Assembly (NCBI GenBank): GCA_044355655.1
Contig: JBIKXS010000013.1
Span: 1 to 64,000 of the forward strand
DNA: 64,000 bases
DNA from: UBA3064 sp023258775
GTDB lineage: Bacteria > Pseudomonadota > Gammaproteobacteria > Burkholderiales > Burkholderiaceae_E
Reading direction: 5' to 3'
The notes under the pieces were generated by a model, which saw nothing but the letters and a program-made list of their open reading frames with translations, had not been told where the DNA came from and did not search any database. Shown here one piece after another: positions 43,764 through 52,447 of the stretch (within the stretch, counting starts at the first letter, position 1; each line of letters starts with the position of its first letter). A program made the position numbers and the translations under genes.

Positions 43764-44633
43764 ATGGAATTAATTCAATTGCATCAGGATTTTGCAGCCG
43801 AGATTCGCGGTATATCGCTCATCGATGTGGTGACCGATGAGTCAGCTTATGAGGCAGTGCGAGCCGCCTTTGAATCTCATTCAGTGCTTGTATTTAGATC
43901 ACAGCTGATTTCTGATGAGGTGCAGGCCTTGTTTTCGCGGGCATTTGGGCCCTTGGAGATAACCAAACCAGGCGCCGTCGGGACGGGTACAGTTTATGCG
44001 CACATCACGAATATCGGACCCGATGGGAACACCGTTGAACCCGATGCCCAGTTGGCAAAAGTTGTAGCGGCAAATCAGCTATGGCACACCGATTCATCTT
44101 TCAAGCAAAGGCCTGCTCTGGCATCGATGCTCGGTGCTCGGATCGTTCCAAGAAGCGATAGCGAGACACAGTTTGTCTCAACGAGGGCGGCTTGGGCGCG
44201 GCTATGTGAATCAGATCAAGAAAAGCTGGCCAATGTCATCGTTGAGCATAATTATCTTTACTCAAGAGACAAGATCGATAAAAACATGGTGAGCGATGAG
44301 GAGCGTGCATTACTGCCGAGTGTGCACCGTCGATTGACATGGTTGAATCCCGCTAACGGTCAACGGTCTTTGTATCTTGCTTCGCACGCAGGGCGGATTG
44401 AAGGTATGGACGATGACCGAGCCAAGTCAATGCTTAAGGATTTGATGGCACATTGCACCGACACGCCTCAGGTGTATCGCCACCTCTGGCGAGCTGGTGA
44501 TGCGGTGCTGTGGGACAACAGGGCCACGATGCATCGAGGTATTCCTTGGCCCAGTCATGAGCCTCGGCTTTCGATTCGAACGACGATTTCTGCATGTGAG
44601 CGCGATGGTTTGTCATCTGTGCTTGTGAACTAG
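43764..44633 (+). CDS. TauD/TfdA-family 2-oxoglutarate dioxygenase
   Basis: A 289-residue non-heme iron dioxygenase. The HxD iron ligands lie in WHTDSSF (near residue 113) and the distal His in NRATMHRG (near 254), with an Arg-containing LSIRTTI segment for 2-oxoglutarate. Such enzymes cleave taurine, aryloxyacetates or similar compounds; substrate unknown. ATG 43764 chosen for GAGGAG a few nt upstream; the frame is open further 5' without a better site. TTGACA at 43615-43620 with TAGCTT 17 nt later is a weak possible promoter. Followed by two Bug-type binding proteins. Confidence 0.88.
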   Translation: MELIQLHQDFAAEIRGISLIDVVTDESAYEAVRAAFESHSVLVFRSQLISDEVQALFSRAFGPLEITKPGAVGTGTVYAHITNIGPDGNTVEPDAQLAKVVAANQLWHTDSSFKQRPALASMLGARIVPRSDSETQFVSTRAAWARLCESDQEKLANVIVEHNYLYSRDKIDKNMVSDEERALLPSVHRRLTWLNPANGQRSLYLASHAGRIEGMDDDRAKSMLKDLMAHCTDTPQVYRHLWRAGDAVLWDNRATMHRGIPWPSHEPRLSIRTTISACERDGLSSVLVN

Positions 44634-44644
44634 GAGAGAGATTC

Positions 44645-45619
44645 ATGATCAAACACTGGCTTTGCGCGCTATATGTGGGATTGCTAATCCTCTGCCTACC
44701 CATCTCGGCGACGGCACAGGACTACCCCACAAAAACTGTCCGTCTAGTGATTCCCTACCCACCTGGTGGGTCGACCGATGTCATGGCGAGGTTGATTGCT
44801 CAAAAGCTCGCACCAAGCCTCAAGCAGGCAGTGGTTGTGGAGAACAAGGCAGGCGCCTCAGGCATTATCGGATCAGAGTTTGTAGCAAAGTCAAAGCCCG
44901 ATGGTTATACAATTTTTCTCACTGGAAGCGGTCCGCATGCTATTAACATCAGTCTTTTCCCAAAGCTGCCATACGATCCGTTAAAGGATTTTGTCTCGAT
45001 AGGCCTACCAGCGGTTTTTCCTTTGCTCATGTCTGCGCCCGCTTCAGCGCCTTATAGTGATGTGGCAGGGTTTATTGCCTTTGCCAAGCGAGAGCAAGGT
45101 AAGGTCAATTATTGTTCGATCGGAGCGGGTACCCCGTCGCATCTTGCGGCTGAGATGTTTGCAAGCAGCGCTGGGATCAGCATGACGCATTTGCCATACA
45201 AAGGAAGCGGGCCAGCGCTTGTCGATACGATTGCAGGTGTGTGCCATGTTATTTTTGATAGCGCTTTGTCTTCAGGTCCTCATGTTCGATCAGGCAAACT
45301 CAAGGCCCTTGGTATTGCGTCTACTAAGCGACTTCAGGCTTGGTCAAACGTTCCGACCATCTCCGAGTCGGGTCTTCCTGGCTACGAAGCCGCGACTTGG
45401 CTTGCGCTTCTTGCACCGACAGGAACGCCCACAGTCATTGTGGCGCGACTTAATAGGGAACTGAATCAGATTCTTGCGATGCCTGATGTTCGCGAAACGA
45501 TCGAATCCCAAGGTGCAAGTTTGGGCGGTGGATCGCCGCAGGATTTAACAAACTTTACTGAGTCTGAAATTCGTAAGTGGGGAAAGATCATTCGCGATGG
45601 AAATATCAAGCTCGATTAA
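44645..45619 (+). CDS. Bug-family tripartite tricarboxylate transporter substrate-binding protein
   Basis: A 324-residue periplasmic binding protein. Signal peptide to about Ala24 (ATAQDYP), then the Bug signature YPTKTVRLVIPYPPGGSTDVMAR and AGASGIIGSEFVAKSKPDGYT. Bug proteins bind small carboxylates and are expanded in Burkholderiales; most lack neighbouring TctA/TctB, as here. Probably co-transcribed with the TauD-type enzyme (11-nt gap), hinting at uptake of that enzyme's substrate. Confidence 0.92.
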   Translation: MIKHWLCALYVGLLILCLPISATAQDYPTKTVRLVIPYPPGGSTDVMARLIAQKLAPSLKQAVVVENKAGASGIIGSEFVAKSKPDGYTIFLTGSGPHAINISLFPKLPYDPLKDFVSIGLPAVFPLLMSAPASAPYSDVAGFIAFAKREQGKVNYCSIGAGTPSHLAAEMFASSAGISMTHLPYKGSGPALVDTIAGVCHVIFDSALSSGPHVRSGKLKALGIASTKRLQAWSNVPTISESGLPGYEAATWLALLAPTGTPTVIVARLNRELNQILAMPDVRETIESQGASLGGGSPQDLTNFTESEIRKWGKIIRDGNIKLD

Positions 45620-45629
45620 CCGAGAACCA

Positions 45630-46649
45630 ATGCGCTGGCGAAACATGATGGCTACCGTTTTGACCGGCCATAAAAAGCTGCTGATCCTCCTTGCGCTAAC
45701 TTTAGGATCGATTAGCGGAGCAAGCGTAGCCCAGCAAACCCAACAGCTTTATCCATCAAAACCGATTCGATTGATCATTGGTTTTCCTCCGGGTGGCGGA
45801 GCAGATGCTGTTGCTCGACCAATCGCTGAGGCCTTGTCAAAGCATTTGGGCCAGGCCGTGGTTGTCGACAATAAGCCTGGTGGCGGTACAACGATTGCAG
45901 CCGCGGCTGCAGCAACCGCAGCTGCGGACGGCTACACCTTGTTCATGCACAACTCCAGTCACCTGGGTACCTTGCAGGCAATCTACAAGCAGTTTAAGCA
46001 TCAGCCAGGGGACTACACGGCCATTAGTCGATGGACTACTGCGCCGCTATTACTTGCGGTTTCAGTAGGATCTGGAATTCAGAATGTTCCAGAACTAATT
46101 AAGCGTGCGAAGGCTGCTCCTGGCAAGCTTAACTATGCATCATCGGGCGTCGGTGGCGGCACGCACTTACCGGGGTTACTCTTCACCAACGCGGCTGGCG
46201 TCGATATAGTGCACGTACCCTACAAGGGCGGCGCACCGGCGCTGCAAGGGGTGGCTTCCGACGAGACCCAGCTAACCTTCGCAACGCCGCCTTCGGCATT
46301 GCCACTTGCCAAGGCAAATAAGCTCAAGATTATTGCAGTGACTTCTGCAAATCGGTCTCCGATTTTCCCTGAGCTTCCGACTGTTGCAGAAGGTGGCGTC
46401 CCTGGCTACGAGTACAGTTTTTGGTTCGGTTTGTTTGGGCCGCCGGGATTGCCCGCACCCATCGTGCAAAGGCTTTTTGATGCAAGCCAGGCTGTCTTGC
46501 GAGACCCCGAACTGGTTAAGCGGATTGTCGCCAGTGGCAATGAGGTTGCACCATCAAAGTCCTCTTCCGAATTCGCCACTTGGGCGCTCGAAGACGGTGT
46601 GAGACAAGCCAAGCTTGCGCTTGAAGCAGGAGCGGCTGCAGGGCAGTGA
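45630..46649 (+). CDS. Bug-family tripartite tricarboxylate transporter substrate-binding protein
   Basis: A second Bug protein, 339 residues from ATG 45630 (the frame opens at 45597 inside the previous gene). Signal peptide ending near GASVAQQ, then LYPSKPIRLIIGFPPGGGADAVARPIAE and an unusually Ala-rich AAAAAATAAADGYT segment. HVPYKGGAPALQG is the conserved ligand loop. Eleven nucleotides after the first Bug gene; the two are paralogues but only moderately similar. Confidence 0.92.
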   Translation: MRWRNMMATVLTGHKKLLILLALTLGSISGASVAQQTQQLYPSKPIRLIIGFPPGGGADAVARPIAEALSKHLGQAVVVDNKPGGGTTIAAAAAATAAADGYTLFMHNSSHLGTLQAIYKQFKHQPGDYTAISRWTTAPLLLAVSVGSGIQNVPELIKRAKAAPGKLNYASSGVGGGTHLPGLLFTNAAGVDIVHVPYKGGAPALQGVASDETQLTFATPPSALPLAKANKLKIIAVTSANRSPIFPELPTVAEGGVPGYEYSFWFGLFGPPGLPAPIVQRLFDASQAVLRDPELVKRIVASGNEVAPSKSSSEFATWALEDGVRQAKLALEAGAAAGQ

Positions 46650-46735
46650 TGAGATTCAAGGTAGATTTTTCTCCTCATAGCCCAAGTCCACACTAATTTC
46701 TGGTTTAATCGCTCCTCAGTCGAACGATTGAATCA

Positions 46736-47698
46736 ATGCCCCATCCTCAACTTAGCGCAAACGGTGAACTCAGGCACCTTCTCACCATCGAAGGTTTACC
46801 GCGTGCATTGATTCACCATATTCTCGATACCGCCAAGGGATTCTTGGGCGTAAATACAAGAGATGTAAAAAAGGTTCCTTTGTTGCGCGGTAAAAGCGTT
46901 TTCAATCTTTTTTTTGAAAACTCTACCCGCACGCGTACAACCTTTGAAATCGCCGCAACACGGCTTTCTGCCGATGTGGTCAATCTCAACATCAATACCT
47001 CATCGGCTGCCAAGGGTGAATCCCTGCTCGACACGATCGACAATCTGGTCGCGATGCATGCCGATATGTTTGTTGTACGACATGCCTCAAGCGGCGCCCC
47101 CTTTTTGATCGCGGAGCATGTGAATCGGACGCGTGGCGAAGGAGTTCATGTGATCAATGCAGGCGATGGGCGGCATGCTCATCCAACGCAAGGCCTGCTT
47201 GACATGTACACCATTCGCCACTTCAAAAATGATTTCACGCAGTTGCGTGTGGCAATCGTTGGCGATGTGCTGCATTCGCGGGTGGCAAGAAGTGATATTC
47301 ACGCCCTGACGACCCTCGGTGTGCCCGAGGTAAGAGTGATTGGGCCCTTAACCTTGCTGCCCTCGGGACTTGAACAAATGGGTTGTCAAGTTTATACCGA
47401 TATGAAAAAAGGTCTTAAAGATGTTGATGTGATCATTATGTTGCGCTTGCAAAATGAGCGGATGCGCGGCGCGTTGCTGCCTTCGGCGCAGGAATACTTC
47501 AAACATTATGGGCTTACCCAAGAAAAACTTGCCTTAGCAAAGCCCGATGCGATCGTCATGCACCCAGGACCGATGAATCGTGGGGTCGAAATCGAATCGG
47601 CAGTCGCGGACGGTCCTCAGGCTGTCATTCTTGAACAAGTTACCTTTGGGATTGCTGTTCGTATGGCGGTGATGAGTTTGTTGGTGGCGAGCGCATGA
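46736..47698 (+). CDS. pyrB: Aspartate carbamoyltransferase catalytic subunit
   Basis: A 320-residue ATCase catalysing the first committed pyrimidine step. The carbamoyl-phosphate signature is FENSTRTRTTFEIAA, followed by INAGDGRHAHPTQGLLDMY and MHPGPMNRGVEI. The downstream pyrC' overlaps by 4 nt (ATGA); in Pseudomonas-type ATCase the PyrB and PyrC' chains form a dodecamer. No pyrI regulatory subunit is present. Confidence 0.97.
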   Translation: MPHPQLSANGELRHLLTIEGLPRALIHHILDTAKGFLGVNTRDVKKVPLLRGKSVFNLFFENSTRTRTTFEIAATRLSADVVNLNINTSSAAKGESLLDTIDNLVAMHADMFVVRHASSGAPFLIAEHVNRTRGEGVHVINAGDGRHAHPTQGLLDMYTIRHFKNDFTQLRVAIVGDVLHSRVARSDIHALTTLGVPEVRVIGPLTLLPSGLEQMGCQVYTDMKKGLKDVDVIIMLRLQNERMRGALLPSAQEYFKHYGLTQEKLALAKPDAIVMHPGPMNRGVEIESAVADGPQAVILEQVTFGIAVRMAVMSLLVASA

Positions 47699-49005
47699 GA
47701 ATCAGCCTGAGGGGTGGTCGCTTAGTCGGTCCGGTAATGCTTGATGGCGACAATGCAAAGCTTCACGATGCAAGAGCTGATTTACATCTTGCCAATGGAA
47801 GGATTCTTGCAATCGGAGAAGAGCCTTTAGGCTTTTCAGCAGATTTGAGCCTTGATCTTTCTCAATACTGTATCGCTCCAGGTCTTGTCGATCTGGCTGC
47901 CCGACTCCGCGAGCCAGGCTTTGAATACAAGGCAACCCTTGAGTCAGAGATGCAAGCCGCACTTGAAGGCGGTATCACTTCGCTTTCCTGTCCGCCCGAC
48001 ACCGATCCGCCGCTTGATGAACCCGGTCTCGTTGAGATGCTTAAACACCGTGCCCGGGGCTTGCAAGCCGCCTCGCTTTATCCGCTTGGCGCGATGACTG
48101 TGGGTTTAAAAGGAGAAGTCATCACTGAAATGGCTGAGCTTGCCGAGGCCGGTTGTATTGGCTTTGGCCACGCCGGAGCGATGTTTACCGATACCCAGGT
48201 TTTATTGCGTGCGATGCAATATGCCAAAAGTTTTGGCTACACAATTTGGATTCAGCCTTGCGATTACTTTTTATCACGAGGCGGTGTTGCCCATAGCGGT
48301 GCAGTAGCTGGTCGTTTGGGACTGTCGGGCGTGCCTGTCATGGCTGAGACGGTGGCCTTGCATACGATTTTTGAGTTGATGGCCGCAACCGGTGCCCGTG
48401 TTCACTTGTGCCGCATGTCGTCTGCAGCAGGCCTTGAACTTTTGAAGCAGGCGCGTAAAGACGGACTCGCAGTGAGTGCTGATGTCGCGGTTCATCATTT
48501 ACATTTGATCGATATTGATATTGGATACTTTGATCCCAATATGCGAGTTGACCCTCCTTTTCGTGCCCAACGCGATCGCGATGCTTTGCGCGCTGCGCTG
48601 CAAAACGGCGTGATCGATGCGATTTGTTCGGATCACACGCCAGTGGACGACGATGAAAAGCAATTGCCTTTTGCTGAGGCTGCGGCAGGCTCAAGCGGCT
48701 TGGAGCTTTTGCTACCGCTCACACTAAAGTGGGCAAGCGAATCACGTGTTGACCTTGCCCACGCCATCGATCGACTAACGAGACAACCTGCTGCTGTGCT
48801 TGGAATCGAAGCGGGTGTGATTGCGCCGGGCGCTGCTGCTGATTTGTGTGTGTTTGATCCTGAGGATCGCTGGCTTGTTAATGGATCAAGCCTTCACTCA
48901 CAGGGTAAGCACACGCCTTATTGGGGAAGAGAGCTTGTAGGGCGGAATCGACTCACGATGGTGGCAGGGCGTATTGTGCTTAACCATCTCGGCACAAGAC
49001 AATGA
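47695..49005 (+). CDS. pyrX: Dihydroorotase-like protein PyrC' (non-catalytic)
   Basis: A 436-residue amidohydrolase-fold protein homologous to dihydroorotase. The metal-binding HxH is lost: the segment reads VDLAARLREPGFE, with Ala68 and Arg70 at the histidine positions. SDHTPVDDD near residue 310 retains the Asp. Such inactive PyrC' chains are known to be structural partners of PyrB, and an active PyrC must be encoded elsewhere. Its stop lies in the first unit of a 19-bp triplication. Confidence 0.9.
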   Translation: MRISLRGGRLVGPVMLDGDNAKLHDARADLHLANGRILAIGEEPLGFSADLSLDLSQYCIAPGLVDLAARLREPGFEYKATLESEMQAALEGGITSLSCPPDTDPPLDEPGLVEMLKHRARGLQAASLYPLGAMTVGLKGEVITEMAELAEAGCIGFGHAGAMFTDTQVLLRAMQYAKSFGYTIWIQPCDYFLSRGGVAHSGAVAGRLGLSGVPVMAETVALHTIFELMAATGARVHLCRMSSAAGLELLKQARKDGLAVSADVAVHHLHLIDIDIGYFDPNMRVDPPFRAQRDRDALRAALQNGVIDAICSDHTPVDDDEKQLPFAEAAAGSSGLELLLPLTLKWASESRVDLAHAIDRLTRQPAAVLGIEAGVIAPGAAADLCVFDPEDRWLVNGSSLHSQGKHTPYWGRELVGRNRLTMVAGRIVLNHLGTRQ

Positions 49006-49046
49006 CATCGGCACAAGAGAATGACATCGGCACAAGACCATGACAT
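48990..49046 (+). repeat. 3 x 19-bp tandem repeat spanning pyrC' stop and gmhA start
   Basis: Units 48990-49008, 49009-49027 and 49028-49046. Each contains ATGA. The pyrC' stop (49003-49005) uses unit 1 and the gmhA start (49040) uses unit 3; the intermediate ATG at 49021 is out of frame. An ancestral stop/start overlap appears to have been triplicated. Confidence 0.92.
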
Positions 49047-49615
49047 CGATCCAAGACGATTTACGTTCATCAAGTGAGCTTGCTCTAAGCCTTGCCAGCG
49101 ATCAATCGCTGCTTCAAGCCATTGAAGCGGTGGTTGAGCTTTGTATCGGATCACTAAAAGCCGGCGGCAAGATTCTATTTGCAGGCAATGGCGGCAGTGC
49201 AGCCGATGCTCAGCATATGGCTGGCGAATTTGTTTCTCGTTTTAATTACGATCGACCTGGTCTTGCCGCGCTTGCTTTAACGGTTGATAGCTCAATTCTT
49301 ACAGCGATTGCCAACGATTATGCTTATGATTACGTGTTTGCAAGGCAGATCGAAGCGCTTGGTCATGAAGGTGATGTGCTATTTGCCTATTCAACCTCGG
49401 GTAATTCGCCAAATATTCTTCGCGCGCTTGACGCTGCCAAAGGTAAAAAGATGACAAGCGTGGGTCTTACCGGGAATCGTGGCGGGGCGATGAATTCTCG
49501 GTGCGATTACTTGCTTGCCATGCCTTCGGCCCATACACCTCGGATTCAAGAAGGACATCTCATGGTTGGTCATGCGATATGTGCTGCGGTGGAAGCGCGG
49601 ATCTTTCCGCGCTAA
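49040..49615 (+). CDS. gmhA: Sedoheptulose-7-phosphate isomerase
   Basis: A 191-residue SIS-domain isomerase for the first step of ADP-heptose synthesis for LPS core. GNGGSAADAQHMAGEFV (near residue 50), STSGNSPNI and the C-terminal HLMVGHAICAAVE with the catalytic-region His match GmhA. DiaA is a paralogue and the less likely alternative, because the motif NYDRPGLAALALT and NDYAYDYVF are of GmhA type. Confidence 0.88.
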   Translation: MTSIQDDLRSSSELALSLASDQSLLQAIEAVVELCIGSLKAGGKILFAGNGGSAADAQHMAGEFVSRFNYDRPGLAALALTVDSSILTAIANDYAYDYVFARQIEALGHEGDVLFAYSTSGNSPNILRALDAAKGKKMTSVGLTGNRGGAMNSRCDYLLAMPSAHTPRIQEGHLMVGHAICAAVEARIFPR

Positions 49616-49733
49616 GAGGTTTTGGAAATCCCGATCCTGCCTTGTACTCCGAACGCCGACGCAGCGATAAGGGTAAGTCATTCTTGATGTCCAGGCTAAG
49701 TACTTGATAGTGATCGAGACGAGCGCACGTTAA

Positions 49734-50486
49734 ATGGCATCGTTATCGATTAATTTGCGTTTGGGTTTTAGAGCAACTTACTTGCTTGCTACCGTGTTTT
49801 GGGGTTTTCTGGCCGTCTTGGTTTTGTATCCTTTAATCAAAAAAGATCAACAGCGTGCGGTGAAAAAAGCATGGTCACATCAAATGCTTCAGGCCTGTGG
49901 CCTTGACTTCAAAGTCGAAGCCTCGCCCGAGGGTTTTCTTGAACCCCAACCGGGTGAGTTGGTGGTGATGAACCATATAAGTTTTATTGATATCCTGGCA
50001 CTCGATGCCTTACGTCCGGTGCACTTTATTGCCAAGAGCGAGATTCGAGCCTGGCCAGTGATTGGCACCTTGTGCGAACGAACCGGTACTATTTTTATCG
50101 AGCGCGGCAAGCGTCATGCTGTTCATGATGTGCTCAAGACCATGGCAAGCGAATTAAACCAAAACGAGGTGGTGAGTTTTTTCCCGGAGGGAACCACAGG
50201 AGATGGCACTCAACTACTGCCCTTTCATGCCAATTTGTTTGAAGCTGCGGTGCGTGCGGGCGCACCGGTTAGGCCGGTGGTGATTAGCTATCGTCAGCAT
50301 GGCTTGCCCACCACAATTCCTGCATTTATCGACGACTTGAGTCTGGTCGACTGCGCCTTGGCTGTGTTCCGCGCCAAGGGCTTAAGCATTAGCATGCGCG
50401 TTCTTGATCGAATTTCAAGTGAGGGGCTTAGTCGCCATGAGCTCGCTGCCCGTGTTCGAGAGGCCATGCATCAACAGGCGTTTTAA
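49734..50486 (+). CDS. plsC: 1-acyl-sn-glycerol-3-phosphate acyltransferase
   Basis: A 250-residue membrane acyltransferase making phosphatidic acid. N-terminal membrane segment (residues about 14-34), catalytic HX4D in NHISFID (near residue 81), the GTIFIERG motif and FPEGTTGDG (near 154). The 118-nt gap before it contains nothing I recognise. Overlaps the convergent apaH by 4 nt. Confidence 0.9.
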   Translation: MASLSINLRLGFRATYLLATVFWGFLAVLVLYPLIKKDQQRAVKKAWSHQMLQACGLDFKVEASPEGFLEPQPGELVVMNHISFIDILALDALRPVHFIAKSEIRAWPVIGTLCERTGTIFIERGKRHAVHDVLKTMASELNQNEVVSFFPEGTTGDGTQLLPFHANLFEAAVRAGAPVRPVVISYRQHGLPTTIPAFIDDLSLVDCALAVFRAKGLSISMRVLDRISSEGLSRHELAARVREAMHQQAF

Positions 50487-51328
50487 GTTTGCCTCTTTGC
50501 CTGCCTAGATGGAATTTGTAGTAATTCTCGGCTTTGGAGATTGACTGCACTCAGTGTGCCGCCCCAAACGCAGCCAGTATCGAGCGCGATCACCTTTGGG
50601 CTATTCATTAGGCCAAGTGTGGACCAGTGGCCAAACACCAGTGTTTGCTCACGCGTGCGACGCTCGGGAAGCGCAAACCAGGGTAAAAAACCCGAGGGCG
50701 CATGGCCAGCACTTTCTTTCGTATTAAATTCCATCACACCCGAAACGCTACAAAATCGAAGCCGTGTGAGCGCATTCACGCTCACACGACGGCGGTCAGC
50801 GCCTTTCAAATCGGCGCGCCATTGCGCAGGTTCATTGCCATACATTTGAGCGATAAAGTCTTTCCAGTCGGCCGACTGCAATCGATACTCAAGCTCAGCC
50901 GCATAGGCCAAGGTCATCGCAACATCCCATTGTGGCAACACGCCCGCATGCACCATCAAGATGCCATCTTCAAAGTGCGCAAGCTGTTGGTGCCGAACCC
51001 AATTGACCAAGCGTTTTCGATGAGGTGAGTGCAGCAAGGCATCTAGCGTATCGTCGGCTTTGCTCTTGCGAATCCCCGCGGCAACCGCGAGAAAGTTCAA
51101 GTCATGGTTACCTAAAACGATGCGACAACGTTCATCGTGCTTCATCAACCACTCGATTGTTTCTAACGATTTCGGGCCGCGATTGATCAAGTCACCGACA
51201 AGCCAAAGCTTTGGTTTTTCGCTAATGCCTTGCTCGGCAGTATGCGTGTCGATGCGGTCAACAAGCTCGATGAACTCATCAAAACATCCTTGAATATCGC
51301 CAATGGCCCATGCTGAGGTGAGTTGCAT
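50483..51328 (-). CDS. apaH: Diadenosine tetraphosphatase (symmetrical)
   Basis: A 281-residue metallophosphatase that cleaves Ap4A into two ADP. Metal motifs GDIQGCFDEF, GDLINRGPKS and GNHDLNFLAVAAG are complete; HAGVLPQW and FGHWSTLGL complete the site. The 63-nt gap to the divergent rfbB would contain both promoters. Confidence 0.96.
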   Translation of the reverse strand: MQLTSAWAIGDIQGCFDEFIELVDRIDTHTAEQGISEKPKLWLVGDLINRGPKSLETIEWLMKHDERCRIVLGNHDLNFLAVAAGIRKSKADDTLDALLHSPHRKRLVNWVRHQQLAHFEDGILMVHAGVLPQWDVAMTLAYAAELEYRLQSADWKDFIAQMYGNEPAQWRADLKGADRRRVSVNALTRLRFCSVSGVMEFNTKESAGHAPSGFLPWFALPERRTREQTLVFGHWSTLGLMNSPKVIALDTGCVWGGTLSAVNLQSRELLQIPSRQAKRQT

Positions 51329-51391
51329 GGCTCAATTGTAGGCTGATCGTTCACGATACACTTTACGTATTGTGGAGCGTGGACGTAAAAA

Positions 51392-52447
51392 ATGATTCTT
51401 GTAACTGGTGGTGCGGGGTTCATTGGCTCGAATTTTGTGCTCGATTGGGTAACTAACCATGATGAGCCCGTCATGGTATTGGATTGCCTGAGTTACGCTG
51501 CCAATCTTGATAATCTTCATACCGTTAGTGGTGAAGGCCGGTTCGATGGCCAAGTGCAATTCCGCCGAATCGACTTGCGGCATGCCGATGCAGTCCAGGC
51601 AACAGTGTTGAGCGCCAAACCCAGGGCAATCGTTCATTTTGCCGCTGAAAGCCATGTCGATCGATCCATTGATGCACCAGCAGACTTTATTCAAACCAAT
51701 GTGGTCGGTACCTTTAACTTGTTGCAGGCTGCCCGCGAACTTCATGCGCGCTATCGCGCCGAACAAGCGTCAATTGCCGATCGATTTCGCTTTTTACATG
51801 TGTCAACCGATGAAGTTTATGGGGCGCTCGATAGCGAGGACGAGGCGTTTACGGAGGATACCGCCTATGCGCCAAATAGTCCTTATTCGGCAAGCAAAGC
51901 GGCAAGCGATCATCTTGTTCGTGCCTGGCATCACACCTATGCATTGCCTACGCTCACGACAAATTGTTCGAACAATTACGGCCCTTATCAGTTTCCTGAA
52001 AAACTTATACCACTCATGATTACCCATGCAATCGAGGGTAAGGACTTACCAATCTATGGCGATGGTAAAAACATTCGCGACTGGCTTTATGTGAAAGACC
52101 ACTGCCACGCCATAAGGCTTGTGCTGGAGCAAGGTCAGATTGGTGAGGTCTACAACATTGGAGGACTTGCTGAGAAAAGCAATCTTGAGGTGGTTGGCAG
52201 TCTTTGCGAGATCCTGAATCGGCTACATCCGCGCCCCGATGGTGTTTCCTACAGCAGCCAAATCAGTTTTGTCAGGGATCGGCCTGGGCACGATCGGCGC
52301 TACGCCATGGATATTTCAAAAATTAAACGCGAATTTGGCTGGCTGCCCAAAGAAGATTTTCAGAGCGGTTTGTTGAAAACGGTTCGCTGGTATCTTGATA
52401 ATCGACAATGGGTTGGGCAGTTACAAGCGCGCAGGGGCTTTGCATGA
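51392..52447 (+). CDS. rfbB: dTDP-glucose 4,6-dehydratase
   Basis: A 351-residue extended SDR, second step of dTDP-L-rhamnose synthesis. NAD motif VTGGAGFIGSNFV at the N-terminus, HFAAESHVDRSI, STDEVYG and the catalytic YSASKAASD. First gene of a four-gene operon overlapping rfbA (ATGA). Confidence 0.97.
   Translation: MILVTGGAGFIGSNFVLDWVTNHDEPVMVLDCLSYAANLDNLHTVSGEGRFDGQVQFRRIDLRHADAVQATVLSAKPRAIVHFAAESHVDRSIDAPADFIQTNVVGTFNLLQAARELHARYRAEQASIADRFRFLHVSTDEVYGALDSEDEAFTEDTAYAPNSPYSASKAASDHLVRAWHHTYALPTLTTNCSNNYGPYQFPEKLIPLMITHAIEGKDLPIYGDGKNIRDWLYVKDHCHAIRLVLEQGQIGEVYNIGGLAEKSNLEVVGSLCEILNRLHPRPDGVSYSSQISFVRDRPGHDRRYAMDISKIKREFGWLPKEDFQSGLLKTVRWYLDNRQWVGQLQARRGFA

Noticed and set aside
9693..49046. 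CRISPR array
   Set aside because: All repeat arrays are head-to-tail without unique spacers and have no cas genes nearby.
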